From assembly GCF_041088075.1 (NCBI RefSeq), contig NZ_JBGCVY010000026.1, forward strand, positions 1 to 64,000: a stretch of DNA of 64,000 nt, in the 5' to 3' direction. The number at the start of each line of letters is the position of its first letter. Within the stretch, counting starts at the first letter, position 1. The notes under the pieces were generated by a model. The model was given only the letters and a program-made list of their open reading frames with translations, did not search any database and had not been told where the DNA came from. The DNA comes from Mucilaginibacter_A sp041088075. GTDB taxonomy: Bacteria; Bacteroidota; Bacteroidia; Sphingobacteriales; Sphingobacteriaceae. The position numbers and the translations under genes are program-made. This document shows positions 26,406 through 34,652 of the stretch, in pieces.

Positions 26406-26721
26406 AACGTTCTTTTTGCTTGAACAAAAAGAACCAAAAATTCAAGACAAACCCGATCCCTCCGGGCGTTTTGTCGGCCTTCCCGCACCAGGGCGACGAT
26501 TTGCCGCTTCGGAATGTTTGGTCGTTATTTTACGCTTTTAAAGGATGTTTTTTCCATGCTTCTTTTACCTGTATAAATTAGGTGGATTGAGAAAGCAGTT
26601 CTTGTTGAAATGGCAGAGAAACTTGCAAGGTATGCGCCCGGGAGCGAGGGGAGGAATGCCGCCCGGAGGCGATCCGGCATTCTTGAATTTTTGGTTCTTT
26701 TTGTTCAAGCAAAAAGAACGT
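26406..26721. repeat. Dispersed MITE-like element with long terminal inverted repeats, copy 2
   Basis: The left arm (from AACGTTCTTTTTGCTTGAAC) and right arm (to GCAAAAAGAACGT) are perfect inverted repeats over about 36 bases. The next inner blocks, CGATCCCTCCGGGCG on the left and GCCCGGAGGCGATC on the right, are also found in copy 1 (3058-3336). A dispersed ATGCTTCTTTTA copy sits inside at 26556. It fills most of the 495-base gap 26353-26847. A half TCGAAATGAC repeat follows at about 26740-26770. No gene is supported in this gap. Confidence 0.82.
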
Positions 26722-26789
26722 ATAAAGAAAATAGTTCGAAGAAGATTTCTCCCTACGGTCGAAATGACAGCAAAAATCAGAACAACAGC

Positions 26790-26834
26790 ATACTTCTTTT
26801 ATGCAGATAAAATTTATGCCGATAAAAGAAGCAT
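26790..26834. repeat. Inverted pair of dispersed motifs downstream of the CCG-domain gene
   Basis: ATACTTCTTTTA (26790) and TAAAAGAAGCAT (26823) face each other with ATGCAGATAAAATTTATGCCGA between. It lies just past the 3' end of the minus-strand gene at 26848 and could be its terminator. Confidence 0.75.
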
Positions 26835-26847
26835 TCCGTATTTAACT

Positions 26848-27639
26848 TCACAATCCATTTGCCCGCACCGTAATTTCGGCAATATCCAAAACCTGGATTT
26901 CCTGTTCTTTTTCTTTGATTTTTACACCATCGCGCAACATTGTCATGCAAAAAGGGCAGGCCGAAGCAACGATTTGCGCTTTGGCTTCAATCGCATCTTC
27001 AATCCGTTCGATGTTGATTTCTTTTTTTCCCGGTTCGGCTTCTTTAAACATTTGCGCGCCGCCTGCGCCGCAGCACAAACCGTTGCTGCGGCAGCGTTTC
27101 ATTTCTACCAGTTCGGCGTCCAAAACCTGCAACGCACTTCTGGGCGCTTCGTAAATGTTGTTGCCGCGGCCTAAGTAGCAGGCATCGTGGTAGGTAATGC
27201 GTTTGCCTTTAAAACTTTCGCCGTCTTCGGTTTTTAATTTTCCTTCATTAATCAATTGTTGGATCAACTCGGTATGATGGATCACTTCATAATTACCGCC
27301 CAAATTTGGATACTCATTCTTTAATGTATTAAAACAATGCGGACAACCGGTTACGATCTTTTTAACTTCGTAAGCATTCAAAACTTCAATGTTGGTCAAA
27401 GCTTGCATCTGGAACAAAAACTCGTTCCCCGAACGTTTTGCCGGGTCGCCGGTGCAGCTTTCTTCGGTTCCCAAAACGGCATAACTTAGGCCAACATGTT
27501 GCAAAATCTTGCAAATGCTTCTCGTGATTTTTTGTGCACGTTCGTCAAAACTTCCGGCGCAGCCCACCCAAAATAATATTTCCGGCGTTTTGCCTTCGGC
27601 TGCCATTTGCGCCATGGTTGGGATATGTAGTTCGTTCAT
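26848..27639 (-). CDS. Two-CCG-domain iron-sulfur oxidoreductase subunit (LutA/HdrB-like)
   Basis: Cytoplasmic protein of 263 residues with two cysteine-rich CCG domains. FWVGCAGSFDERAQ...EESCTGDPAKRSG...GCPHCFNTLKNEYP is the first; YHDACYLGRGNN...RCRSNGLCCGAGG...ASACPFCMTML is the second. Such domains bind a cubane or noncubane iron-sulfur cluster, as in heterodisulfide reductase HdrB, GlpC and LutA. It follows the membrane ferredoxin-like protein (27760-29058) by 120 bases at the end of a fatty-acid oxidation region. I infer that the two form an ETF:quinone oxidoreductase-like complex. Alternative: a lactate or glycolate oxidase subunit, but no partner flavoprotein is here. Confidence 0.8.
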   Translation of the reverse strand: MNELHIPTMAQMAAEGKTPEILFWVGCAGSFDERAQKITRSICKILQHVGLSYAVLGTEESCTGDPAKRSGNEFLFQMQALTNIEVLNAYEVKKIVTGCPHCFNTLKNEYPNLGGNYEVIHHTELIQQLINEGKLKTEDGESFKGKRITYHDACYLGRGNNIYEAPRSALQVLDAELVEMKRCRSNGLCCGAGGAQMFKEAEPGKKEINIERIEDAIEAKAQIVASACPFCMTMLRDGVKIKEKEQEIQVLDIAEITVRANGL

Positions 27640-27759
27640 GGTTTTTTAGTTAATGGTTAAAGGTTCATGGGCAATAGTTCATGGAGGATAGCTGACGGTT
27701 CATATGAAGAGCGTGGTTCAAGGCTTAGCAAATTCTTACTATGATCCATGAACCATAAA
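27640..27759. other. Intergenic spacer with degenerate GGTTCATGG repeats
   Basis: Short direct and inverted words (GTTCATGG, ATCCATGAACCAT) typical of Bacteroidota spacers; no gene or promoter was recognised. Confidence 0.4.
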
Positions 27760-29058
27760 CTAATCACTCTCTGCCCAATTGAGGCGATCCGCATTTGAAT
27801 ATTTCCATGGCGCACCGTTATTTTCTACATTGCCGAACATATTGTTCAAACTTGCCGGTGCCTGCGATTCTTCCATTACAATAAACTGCCGCATTTGGAT
27901 AATGATATTGAGTGGGTCAATGTTTACCGGACAAGCTTCGGTACAAGCGTTGCAAGTGGTGCAGGCCCAAAGTTCTTCGCGCGAAATGTAATCGTCTAAC
28001 AAGGTTTTATTGTCCTGGAAGTCCTTTCCCTGTTTATCCAGATTGTTGCCGATTTCCGTAATCCGGTCGCGCGTATCCATCATAATTTTGCGCGGCGAAA
28101 GTAGTTTGCCCGTCATATTGGCCGGACAAACACTGGTGCAACGCCCGCATTCAGTACAGGTGTAGGCATCCATCAGGTTTTTCCAGGTGAGGTCAGTTGC
28201 ATCTTTTGCGCCAAAACGGCCGGGCTCGGTAGCTGCCGGAACGAAAGAAGGGTCAACCATCGCTTTTACTTCATTGGTAACCGAAGCCATATTGCTGAAC
28301 TGGCCTTTGGGCGAAAGCTTGGAATAATACGTGTTCGGAAAAGCCAGCAAAATGTGGAAATGCTTGGAGTAGGGCAGGTAATTTAAAAAAGCCAAAATAC
28401 CGATGATGTGGAACCACCAGCAACCGCGTTCGATCATCACCAGCGAACTGGCGCTGGAAGGCAGGAGCGGGGCAATCAAAGCACTGACCGGGAAACTGCC
28501 GGCTTTGATATAATGTCCGAAATGCAAGGCTTGCAGTTTGTAATCGGCTGCGTTCATGGTGAGAAAAGCAGTCATCAACAATATTTCGATGAAAAGGATA
28601 TAATTGGCATCAGAACGCGGCCATTCCTTCATTTCCGGGCCTTGAAAACGTTTTAATTTTAGCAGATTTCTTCGGGATAAAAACACTACGCAAGAAACCA
28701 AGACCAATAACGCCAAGATTTCAAAACCGCCAATCAGCAAGCCATACAAACTGCCCAACGGACGGGAAAAAACACGGTGCGAACCAAAAAGGCCGTCAAT
28801 CATAATCTCCAGAACTTCGATGTTGATGATGACGAAACCAACATAAATAAACAAGTGCATCAAGGCCGCAACTGGGCGTTTGCCCATTTTACTTTGTCCT
28901 AATGCTACTTTTGCCATGGTTTTCCAACGCAATGCGGGTTGGTCGCTGCGGTCGGCATCTTTTCCCAACAAAATATTACGCCGTATTTTTCCGGCATTTT
29001 TGCTAAATAAAAATACCGCTGCGGCCAGCAGGATTAGAAAGATCAATTGTGCAATCAT
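27760..29058 (-). CDS. Membrane-bound 4Fe-4S dicluster oxidoreductase subunit
   Basis: Protein of 432 residues. Residues 1 to about 240 contain several membrane helices of the nitrate-reductase-gamma/cytochrome-b type with histidines (ALMHLFIYVGF, FHIIGILAFLNYLPYSKHFHIL). The C-terminal part has two 4Fe-4S motifs, CTECGRCTSVCP and CTTCNACTEACP. It would pass electrons between a soluble donor, the iron-sulfur centres and the quinone pool. With the CCG subunit downstream it reconstructs, as two genes, the domain set of the single-chain ETF:(methyl)menaquinone oxidoreductase EMO. The neighbouring beta-oxidation genes and etfBA support this; experimental proof is absent. Confidence 0.82.
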   Translation of the reverse strand: MIAQLIFLILLAAAVFLFSKNAGKIRRNILLGKDADRSDQPALRWKTMAKVALGQSKMGKRPVAALMHLFIYVGFVIINIEVLEIMIDGLFGSHRVFSRPLGSLYGLLIGGFEILALLVLVSCVVFLSRRNLLKLKRFQGPEMKEWPRSDANYILFIEILLMTAFLTMNAADYKLQALHFGHYIKAGSFPVSALIAPLLPSSASSLVMIERGCWWFHIIGILAFLNYLPYSKHFHILLAFPNTYYSKLSPKGQFSNMASVTNEVKAMVDPSFVPAATEPGRFGAKDATDLTWKNLMDAYTCTECGRCTSVCPANMTGKLLSPRKIMMDTRDRITEIGNNLDKQGKDFQDNKTLLDDYISREELWACTTCNACTEACPVNIDPLNIIIQMRQFIVMEESQAPASLNNMFGNVENNGAPWKYSNADRLNWAESD

Positions 29059-29101
29059 GAAATTTATTTAGGGCCTGTTTGGATTTTTTTATAAAGTTCA
29101 A

Positions 29102-29195
29102 ATGCTTCTTTTATCACCTAAAAATTGGTGAACATTTATTTTTTGGTTGATGAAAATTAATACACGCACCAAAATTTATATGGTAAAAGAAGCAT
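29102..29195. repeat. 94-bp palindromic doublet of the dispersed motif
   Basis: Arms at 29102 (ATGCTTCTTTTATCACC, then TAAAAATTGGTG) and 29195 (reading inward TAAAAGAAGCAT, then CACC-like) surround a loop with TTTTTTGGTTGATG, the loop also found at 13416-13507. A GGGCCTGTTT word lies at 29071. It lies between the membrane iron-sulfur gene and the dienoyl-CoA reductase gene, so it may divide the operon. Confidence 0.82.
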
Positions 29196-29223
29196 CGGTG
29201 TTGTTCAACAAAAATATAATTTA

Positions 29224-30129
29224 TTAGCTGCCTTTTGCGGCACGCGTTAATTGTTCGATGCCGTCCCACATTTCATCGGTAACCATTTCCAAGCCGTTAA
29301 ATTGCCCGGCACCTTGCAGCCACTCGCCGCCATCAATCGTAACCACATCGCCGTTGATGTAAGCAGAATAATCAGAAATTAAAAAGGCAGCCAGGTTGGC
29401 AATTTCCTGTTGCTGGCCAACCCGTTTCAGCGGAACGCGGTTTTTAAAATCAAACTTTTCTGCCATTTCCCCCGGCAACAACCTTTCCCAGGCACCTTTG
29501 GTTGGAAACGGGCCGGGCGCAATGGCGTTGGTTCTGATTTGATGCCGGCCCCATTCTGCCGCCAAAGAACGCGTCAAGGCCAGCACGCCGCCTTTGGCAC
29601 AAGCCGAAGGAACGACATAAGCCGAACCGGTAAAAGCGTAAGTGGTAATGATATTTAAAATATTGCCCGGCATTTTTTCTTTGATCCAATATTTTCCTGC
29701 AGCCAAAGAACAATTGACCGAACCTTTTAACACAATATCAATGATGGTAGAAAAAGCATTGGCCGAAAGCCGTTCTGTAGGAGAAATAAAATTTCCGGCC
29801 GCGTTGTTCACTACTGCGTTTACCTGGCCAAATTTGGCAACCGCTTCCTGGAAAACCTTTTCAACTTCCTCATAACGACGAACATCGCAGGCCAAAGCTA
29901 AAACTTTGCCTCCGATTTCGGTTTCCATTTCTGCAGCGGTTTTTTGGAGAACGTCCAACTTTCTGCTGGTGATGATTAAGTTAGCGCCGAGCTTTAAAAA
30001 GTAAGTTCCCATGGCTTTGCCCAATCCCGTTCCGCCGCCGGTAATGATGATGGTTTTCCCTTTGAAAGCATCATCCCGCAGCATTCCTTTTTCGGCATCG
30101 CCCAAACTTTTATTTACAGGAATTTCCAT
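29224..30129 (-). CDS. 2,4-dienoyl-CoA reductase (SDR type, DECR-like)
   Basis: NADPH-dependent SDR of 301 residues that reduces 2,4-dienoyl-CoA, needed for beta-oxidation of unsaturated fatty acids with double bonds at even positions. The nucleotide site is GGGTGLGKAM and the core is NNAAGNF. As in mammalian DECR1 the catalytic-loop Tyr is absent (VVPSACAKGGV). The C-terminus (LAAFLISDYSAYINGDVVTIDGGEW..., DGIEQLTRAAKGS) is strikingly like DECR1. This is unrelated to the iron-sulfur flavoprotein FadH of E. coli. One base separates its ATG from the stop of the upstream isomerase gene, so the two are coupled. Confidence 0.85.
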   Translation of the reverse strand: MEIPVNKSLGDAEKGMLRDDAFKGKTIIITGGGTGLGKAMGTYFLKLGANLIITSRKLDVLQKTAAEMETEIGGKVLALACDVRRYEEVEKVFQEAVAKFGQVNAVVNNAAGNFISPTERLSANAFSTIIDIVLKGSVNCSLAAGKYWIKEKMPGNILNIITTYAFTGSAYVVPSACAKGGVLALTRSLAAEWGRHQIRTNAIAPGPFPTKGAWERLLPGEMAEKFDFKNRVPLKRVGQQQEIANLAAFLISDYSAYINGDVVTIDGGEWLQGAGQFNGLEMVTDEMWDGIEQLTRAAKGS

Positions 30130-30130
30130 T

Positions 30131-30901
30131 TTAATTTTTTACGGATTTGGTAAGCTGGTCAATTACTTTTTGCAAAGATAAACGTGTTTCGGACGACCAC
30201 CATTTTTCCAGCATTTTGTTCAAAGTTTCGCTTTGGTCGGTTTGCATTTGACTAATCAGTTCTTTTCTTAAATTCAATTTGCTTTGGCGCCAAGTTTCAG
30301 GATTCATCTTCATATAAACCTTTAGCTTCTTCTTCGCAACTGTCAGAACATCAATGGGTTCAACTATTTCATCAACCAATCCTTCCTGCAACGCTTCATC
30401 AACATTTAATAGTTTTCCTTCCAGCAAATATTGGTAAGCTTTGCGTTTTCCCAGCCAAAAAGAATATAAATGGAAAACGGCTTCGGGAACAATGATTCCA
30501 ACCGGAATTTCATTCAAACCAATGATAAAACTGCCTTTCGCCATCACACGGTAATCGGCACAAAGCGCAATAATACAACCGCCAGCCGGACTATGGCCAG
30601 TAATTGCCGCTACGTAAGGCTTTTTGAAACTGACCAGCGTGGTTTGCATCAGCAGGAAATTCGTCCAAAAATCTTTGCTTTGCTGCTCGTTGTAATGGTA
30701 AACTTCGATCAGGTCAATTCCTGCGGAGAAAAACCCTTCTTTTCCGCTGATGATCAAACCTTCAACTTCATCGTTCGCTTCCAGTTCTTTTACTGCTGAA
30801 ATCAGTTCCAAAACCATCTCCAGATTGATGGGATTAGAACGGCCGCGGTTTAATGCAACCACAGCAAGGTTATTTTCAATATTGATTTCTAAAGTTTTCA
30901 T
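30131..30901 (-). CDS. Delta3,delta2-enoyl-CoA isomerase (crotonase fold, ECI1-like)
   Basis: Crotonase-superfamily enzyme of 256 residues. The oxyanion loop and nearby blocks read FFSAGIDLIEV and GHSPAGGCIIALCADYRVM, and the catalytic-glutamate region reads IIGLNEIPVGIIVPE. These closely parallel mitochondrial enoyl-CoA isomerase ECI1 (PAGGC, IGLNE) rather than classical hydratases with two glutamates. It would shift cis/trans-3 double bonds to trans-2 during oxidation of unsaturated fatty acids. It lies directly upstream of the dienoyl-CoA reductase gene, the other auxiliary enzyme of that route. Confidence 0.82.
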   Translation of the reverse strand: MKTLEINIENNLAVVALNRGRSNPINLEMVLELISAVKELEANDEVEGLIISGKEGFFSAGIDLIEVYHYNEQQSKDFWTNFLLMQTTLVSFKKPYVAAITGHSPAGGCIIALCADYRVMAKGSFIIGLNEIPVGIIVPEAVFHLYSFWLGKRKAYQYLLEGKLLNVDEALQEGLVDEIVEPIDVLTVAKKKLKVYMKMNPETWRQSKLNLRKELISQMQTDQSETLNKMLEKWWSSETRLSLQKVIDQLTKSVKN

Positions 30902-30928
30902 GGCGATGATTTTTCAGCAAAAAGAACA

Positions 30929-30972
30929 ATGCTTCTTTTATGCCACTAATTTTAGGGTGATAAAAGAAGTAT
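30929..30972. repeat. Inverted pair of dispersed motifs
   Basis: ATGCTTCTTTTA (30929) and TAAAAGAAGTAT (30961) face each other over TGCCACTAATTTTAGGGTGA. They fill the gap between the ligase and isomerase genes. Confidence 0.78.
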
Positions 30973-30979
30973 GCGAAAT

Positions 30980-32791
30980 TTAATGTGCAACCGTAGCTTT
31001 TACAGTATCAGTTTGATACAAATGCTCAATTTCCTGTTTGTATTTTTCCATGATCACGCGGCGTTTCATTTTTCCGGTGGGCGTTAATTCCCCGCCGTTG
31101 ATCGTCCATTCTTCGGAAAGCAGTTTGAATTTTTTCACCTGTTCCACATGGTTAAATTCGGCATTAAAAGAATCAACAACGGATTGGTACAAAACGATAA
31201 CCTGATCCTGTTCAACAATTTGACGAGCCGAAGTAAAATCAAAGTTCTGCTGTTCGCACCACAATTTTAAGTTTGGATAAGAAGGCACGATCAAGGCCGA
31301 AGTGAATTTTCTTTCGGCACCGATGACCATCATTTGCTCGATCAAAGGGCTTTCTTTCATCCGGTTTTCAATTGGCACGGGCGCAACGTATTTCCCGCCG
31401 GAAGTTTTAAAGATCTCTTTTTTGCGGTCGGTTATTTTGAGGAAATTGTCCTGATCAACCTGTCCGATGTCGCCGGTATGGAACCAGCCGTCCGCCAAAA
31501 CTTCGGCTGTTAATTCCGAGTTTTTGTAATAACCCAGCATGATGTTTGGTCCTTTGCACAAAATTTCGCCGTCGGATGCTATTTTTACCTGCACATCTTC
31601 CAGCAAAAGCCCAACTGTTCCAAACCTTCTGCCTTTCACCTGATATTGGTTTACGGTAATTACCGGCGAAGTTTCCGTCAATCCGTAACCTTCTAAAATC
31701 ACAATTTTGGCTGCGGTAAATATTTTTTCGAGCCGTACCGGACAAGCGGAACTGCCCAAAATAATGGCTTTCACTTCGCCGCCTAAAGCAGCGCGCCACT
31801 TGCTGTAAACCAATTTATCGGCGATGGCGAGTTTGGTTTTGTACCACAGGCTGGTTCCGGTATTTTCAAATTGTTCTGCCTCTTTAATTGACCACAGGAA
31901 AATACTCTTTTTAATGCCCGAAAGTTTCTGTCCTTCGATCACGATTTTTTCAAACACTTTTTCAAGCAACCTCGGCACGGCGGTAAAAAGATTGGGTTTT
32001 ATTTCGCGCATATTGGCACCAATCGTGTCCATATTTTCGGCGTAGTAAATGGAGTAGCCGTAAAAAAGGTAGATATAGGTAACCATCTTTTCGAAGATGT
32101 GGTTGAGGGGTAAAAAGCTGAGCGCGCGTTTGTTAACGACCGGAATCTGCAACAATACTTTGCCTGAACCAACCACATTACTTACAATATTTTTGTGCGT
32201 CAACATTACGCCTTTTGGCCGGCCGGTTGTGCCCGACGTGAAAATAATGGTAGTTACATCGTTTTCGGTGATGCTATTTGAGATGGCCGATATCCGCTTT
32301 TTCTCAATCTCGCTGATTGGTTTCAGCAAACTTTCAAAGTGAACGCAATCCGTAATTTTATCAAACGAAACGATGGTTTTTAGCGTCGGTACGTTTTTTT
32401 GAACCGCTGTTACTTTGGCGCAAAGTTCGGCATCGCTTACGAAAATGCAGGCAACTTCGGCTTCTGCCAAAATCTGCTCCATTTCTTTTGTACTGGTATT
32501 TGGATAAAGCGGCACCAAAATCCCGCCAATCAATTGTACTGCCAAATCGGTCATCAACCATTCGGGCCTGCTGTTGCTGATGAGGCCTACTTTGCTGCGG
32601 CCATCAACACTGCCATCGCCCGGCGAAATTCCCATGTCGAGCAAAGCAGCGGCCAACTGATAGATTTTCTCGTGCACCTCGGCCGTGCTGTACGATTTCC
32701 ATTCGCCGTTGATTTTGGCGTTCAAAAAATCGGGTTTTGGCTCCTGCTGCTGTGCTTCTAAACAATCAAATAACCGTGCTGCCTTTTTCAT
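30980..32791 (-). CDS. Long-chain acyl-CoA synthetase (AMP-forming)
   Basis: ANL-superfamily ligase of 603 residues that activates fatty acids to acyl-CoA using ATP. The AMP-binding P-loop is IIFTSGTTGRPKGVMLTH, the A5 motif is EGYGLTETSPV, and GWFHTGDIGQVDQDNFLKITDRKKEIFKTSGGKYV covers the hinge and adenylate-binding motifs. Length and motif order fit the FadD15/long-chain group. It is followed by the isomerase and reductase genes and preceded by fadE, so it is part of the fatty-acid oxidation cluster. The start at 32791 lies 41 bases after the fadE stop. Confidence 0.92.
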   Translation of the reverse strand: MKKAARLFDCLEAQQQEPKPDFLNAKINGEWKSYSTAEVHEKIYQLAAALLDMGISPGDGSVDGRSKVGLISNSRPEWLMTDLAVQLIGGILVPLYPNTSTKEMEQILAEAEVACIFVSDAELCAKVTAVQKNVPTLKTIVSFDKITDCVHFESLLKPISEIEKKRISAISNSITENDVTTIIFTSGTTGRPKGVMLTHKNIVSNVVGSGKVLLQIPVVNKRALSFLPLNHIFEKMVTYIYLFYGYSIYYAENMDTIGANMREIKPNLFTAVPRLLEKVFEKIVIEGQKLSGIKKSIFLWSIKEAEQFENTGTSLWYKTKLAIADKLVYSKWRAALGGEVKAIILGSSACPVRLEKIFTAAKIVILEGYGLTETSPVITVNQYQVKGRRFGTVGLLLEDVQVKIASDGEILCKGPNIMLGYYKNSELTAEVLADGWFHTGDIGQVDQDNFLKITDRKKEIFKTSGGKYVAPVPIENRMKESPLIEQMMVIGAERKFTSALIVPSYPNLKLWCEQQNFDFTSARQIVEQDQVIVLYQSVVDSFNAEFNHVEQVKKFKLLSEEWTINGGELTPTGKMKRRVIMEKYKQEIEHLYQTDTVKATVAH

Positions 32792-32831
32792 GGGAATCGC
32801 TAAATTTTAATTAGACATTCATTTTTAGGTG

Positions 32832-34625
32832 CTAAAAACAGTATTTGTTTTGGCCGATCAATTTCGCTGCAATCCGTCGGCGCGCTGCCGTGGTGTTGAT
32901 GTCTTCGGTTTTGGTGAAACGTTTTAAACCAACCATCATCATGCGGCGTTCGTCGCCTTCGGCAAAAGCGTTTAAAGCTTCTTTTCCGGATTTAAAAATT
33001 TTATCGGCCGCATCCCGAACATAAACCTGCATCATGTCAATCTGCTCCTCAATCGCTGCTTCGCCGCGCTGTCCGGCCAGTTTTTCAACCCGCAACTGCA
33101 ACGATTCGCTCACGTAAGTTTCGATCAGCATATCGGCCAGGTTCATCAAAACTTCCTGTTCTTTGGCCAAATTGGTCATCAGCTTTTGTACGGCAGCACC
33201 GGCAACCAATAAAACTGCCTTCTTAAAATTGCCGACATATTTTTTTTCTTTGGTGAAGAAATCATCTTCCGAAGCGCCAAAATCAGGGATGCTCATCAGT
33301 TCGGAAGCTACTTTTTGTGCCGGCCCCATCAAATCCAGTTCACCTTTCATTGCACGTTTCAAAATCATGTCCACCGTCAACATCCGGTTGATCTCGTTCG
33401 TGCCTTCAAAAATGCGGTTAATGCGGCTGTCGCGATACGCACGATCCATCGGCGCTTCGGCGCTGTAGCCCATTCCACCATAAATTTGCACGCCTTCATC
33501 CACAATATAATCTAACGCTTCCGAAGCGTGAACTTTGATGATGGCTGCTTCGATGGCAAAAAGTTCGGTGCCTTTGAGCTTGGCTTTGGATGGCTCCATG
33601 CCGTTTTCGATCATGCCATGGATAGCATCCTCAATGTTTTGGCTGGCGCGGTACATGGCGGCTTCGGCAGCGTAGGCACGGATCACCTGTTCGGCCAATT
33701 TGTACCGGATGGCGCCATATTTAGCGATAGAACGGCCAAACTGCTCACGCTCATTGGCATATTTAACAGAACTGGTGATGACCGATTTTGAAGCGCCCAA
33801 AGCAGCACCGCCCAACTTAATCCTGCCCAAGTTTAAAATATTAACCGCGATTTTAAAGCCATTCCCTCTTTCGGAAAGCAGGTTTTCTACCGGAACTTTG
33901 CAATCGTTAAAAAACACCTGGCGGGTCGAGCTTCCTTTAATGCCCATTTTATGTTCTTCCGGGTTGAGGGACAATCCTTCATAACCTTTTTCGATGATGA
34001 ACGCGCTTAGGTTTTCGTCGTCATCAATCTTGGCAAAAACTGTAAACACATCGGCAAAACCTGCATTGGTGATCCACATTTTCTGGCCGTTTACGATGTA
34101 ATTTTTGCCATCGGCAGAAAGCGTAGCGCGGGTTTTGCCGGAGTTTGCATCAGAGCCGGCACTTGGTTCGGTCAAACAATACGCACCTTTCCACTCGCCC
34201 GAAGCCAATTTTGGAATGTATTTGGCTTTTTGTTCTTCATTCCCGTAATACAAAATGGGCAACGTGCCGATGCCGGTATGCGCCATTACGGCAACAGAAA
34301 AGGAAGCGCCGGGACCGGTTTTTTCGCTCACCAACATAGCGGTTGTGAAATCTTTGCCAAAACCGCCATATTCTTCAGGGATGGAAACGCCGAGAATGCC
34401 CAGTTCGCCGGCCTGTTCCACCAAACTCACCATCAAACCTTCTTCCTGTGCATCAATTCTGACCATATTCGGAACAACTTTCTGCTCCACAAAATCCTGG
34501 CAGGTTTGCGCAATCATCAACTGCTCTTCGTCCCAATTTTCGGGAATGAATATATCTTCTGCCAAAGTTTCTTTAACCAAAAACTCGCCGCCTTTTATTT
34601 GCTTTTTTTCTGTTGCTGTGTTCAT
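32832..34625 (-). CDS. fadE: Acyl-CoA dehydrogenase (VLCAD-like length)
   Basis: FAD enzyme of 597 residues that forms the trans-2 double bond of acyl-CoA and passes electrons to ETF. Signatures are CLTEPSAGSDA (FAD/substrate loop), GKNYIVNGQKMWITNAG, and YRDSRINRIFEGTNEINR containing the catalytic glutamate region. The extra C-terminal domain of about 180 residues resembles the very-long-chain group and the fadE of Bacillus fadNAE operons. The last residues KYCF and the stop codon are encoded by a GT-variant dispersed motif (32833-32844), and the start codon overlaps another copy (34624-34635). Confidence 0.9.
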   Translation of the reverse strand: MNTATEKKQIKGGEFLVKETLAEDIFIPENWDEEQLMIAQTCQDFVEQKVVPNMVRIDAQEEGLMVSLVEQAGELGILGVSIPEEYGGFGKDFTTAMLVSEKTGPGASFSVAVMAHTGIGTLPILYYGNEEQKAKYIPKLASGEWKGAYCLTEPSAGSDANSGKTRATLSADGKNYIVNGQKMWITNAGFADVFTVFAKIDDDENLSAFIIEKGYEGLSLNPEEHKMGIKGSSTRQVFFNDCKVPVENLLSERGNGFKIAVNILNLGRIKLGGAALGASKSVITSSVKYANEREQFGRSIAKYGAIRYKLAEQVIRAYAAEAAMYRASQNIEDAIHGMIENGMEPSKAKLKGTELFAIEAAIIKVHASEALDYIVDEGVQIYGGMGYSAEAPMDRAYRDSRINRIFEGTNEINRMLTVDMILKRAMKGELDLMGPAQKVASELMSIPDFGASEDDFFTKEKKYVGNFKKAVLLVAGAAVQKLMTNLAKEQEVLMNLADMLIETYVSESLQLRVEKLAGQRGEAAIEEQIDMMQVYVRDAADKIFKSGKEALNAFAEGDERRMMMVGLKRFTKTEDINTTAARRRIAAKLIGQNKYCF

Positions 34626-34635
34626 GCTGTTTTTA
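34624..34635 (+). repeat. Dispersed motif (ATGCTGT variant) covering the fadE start
   Basis: ATGCTGTTTTTA followed by TCTCC and TATTTTTC. Its first bases overlap the fadE start codon on the other strand. It occupies the 27-base fadA-fadE gap. Confidence 0.7.
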
Positions 34636-34652
34636 TCTCCTATTTTTCTTGA

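Noticed and set aside
26545..27174. 209-residue plus-strand reading frame
   Set aside because: The first half is repeat sequence and the second half is antisense to the CCG-domain gene, which has clear cysteine motifs.
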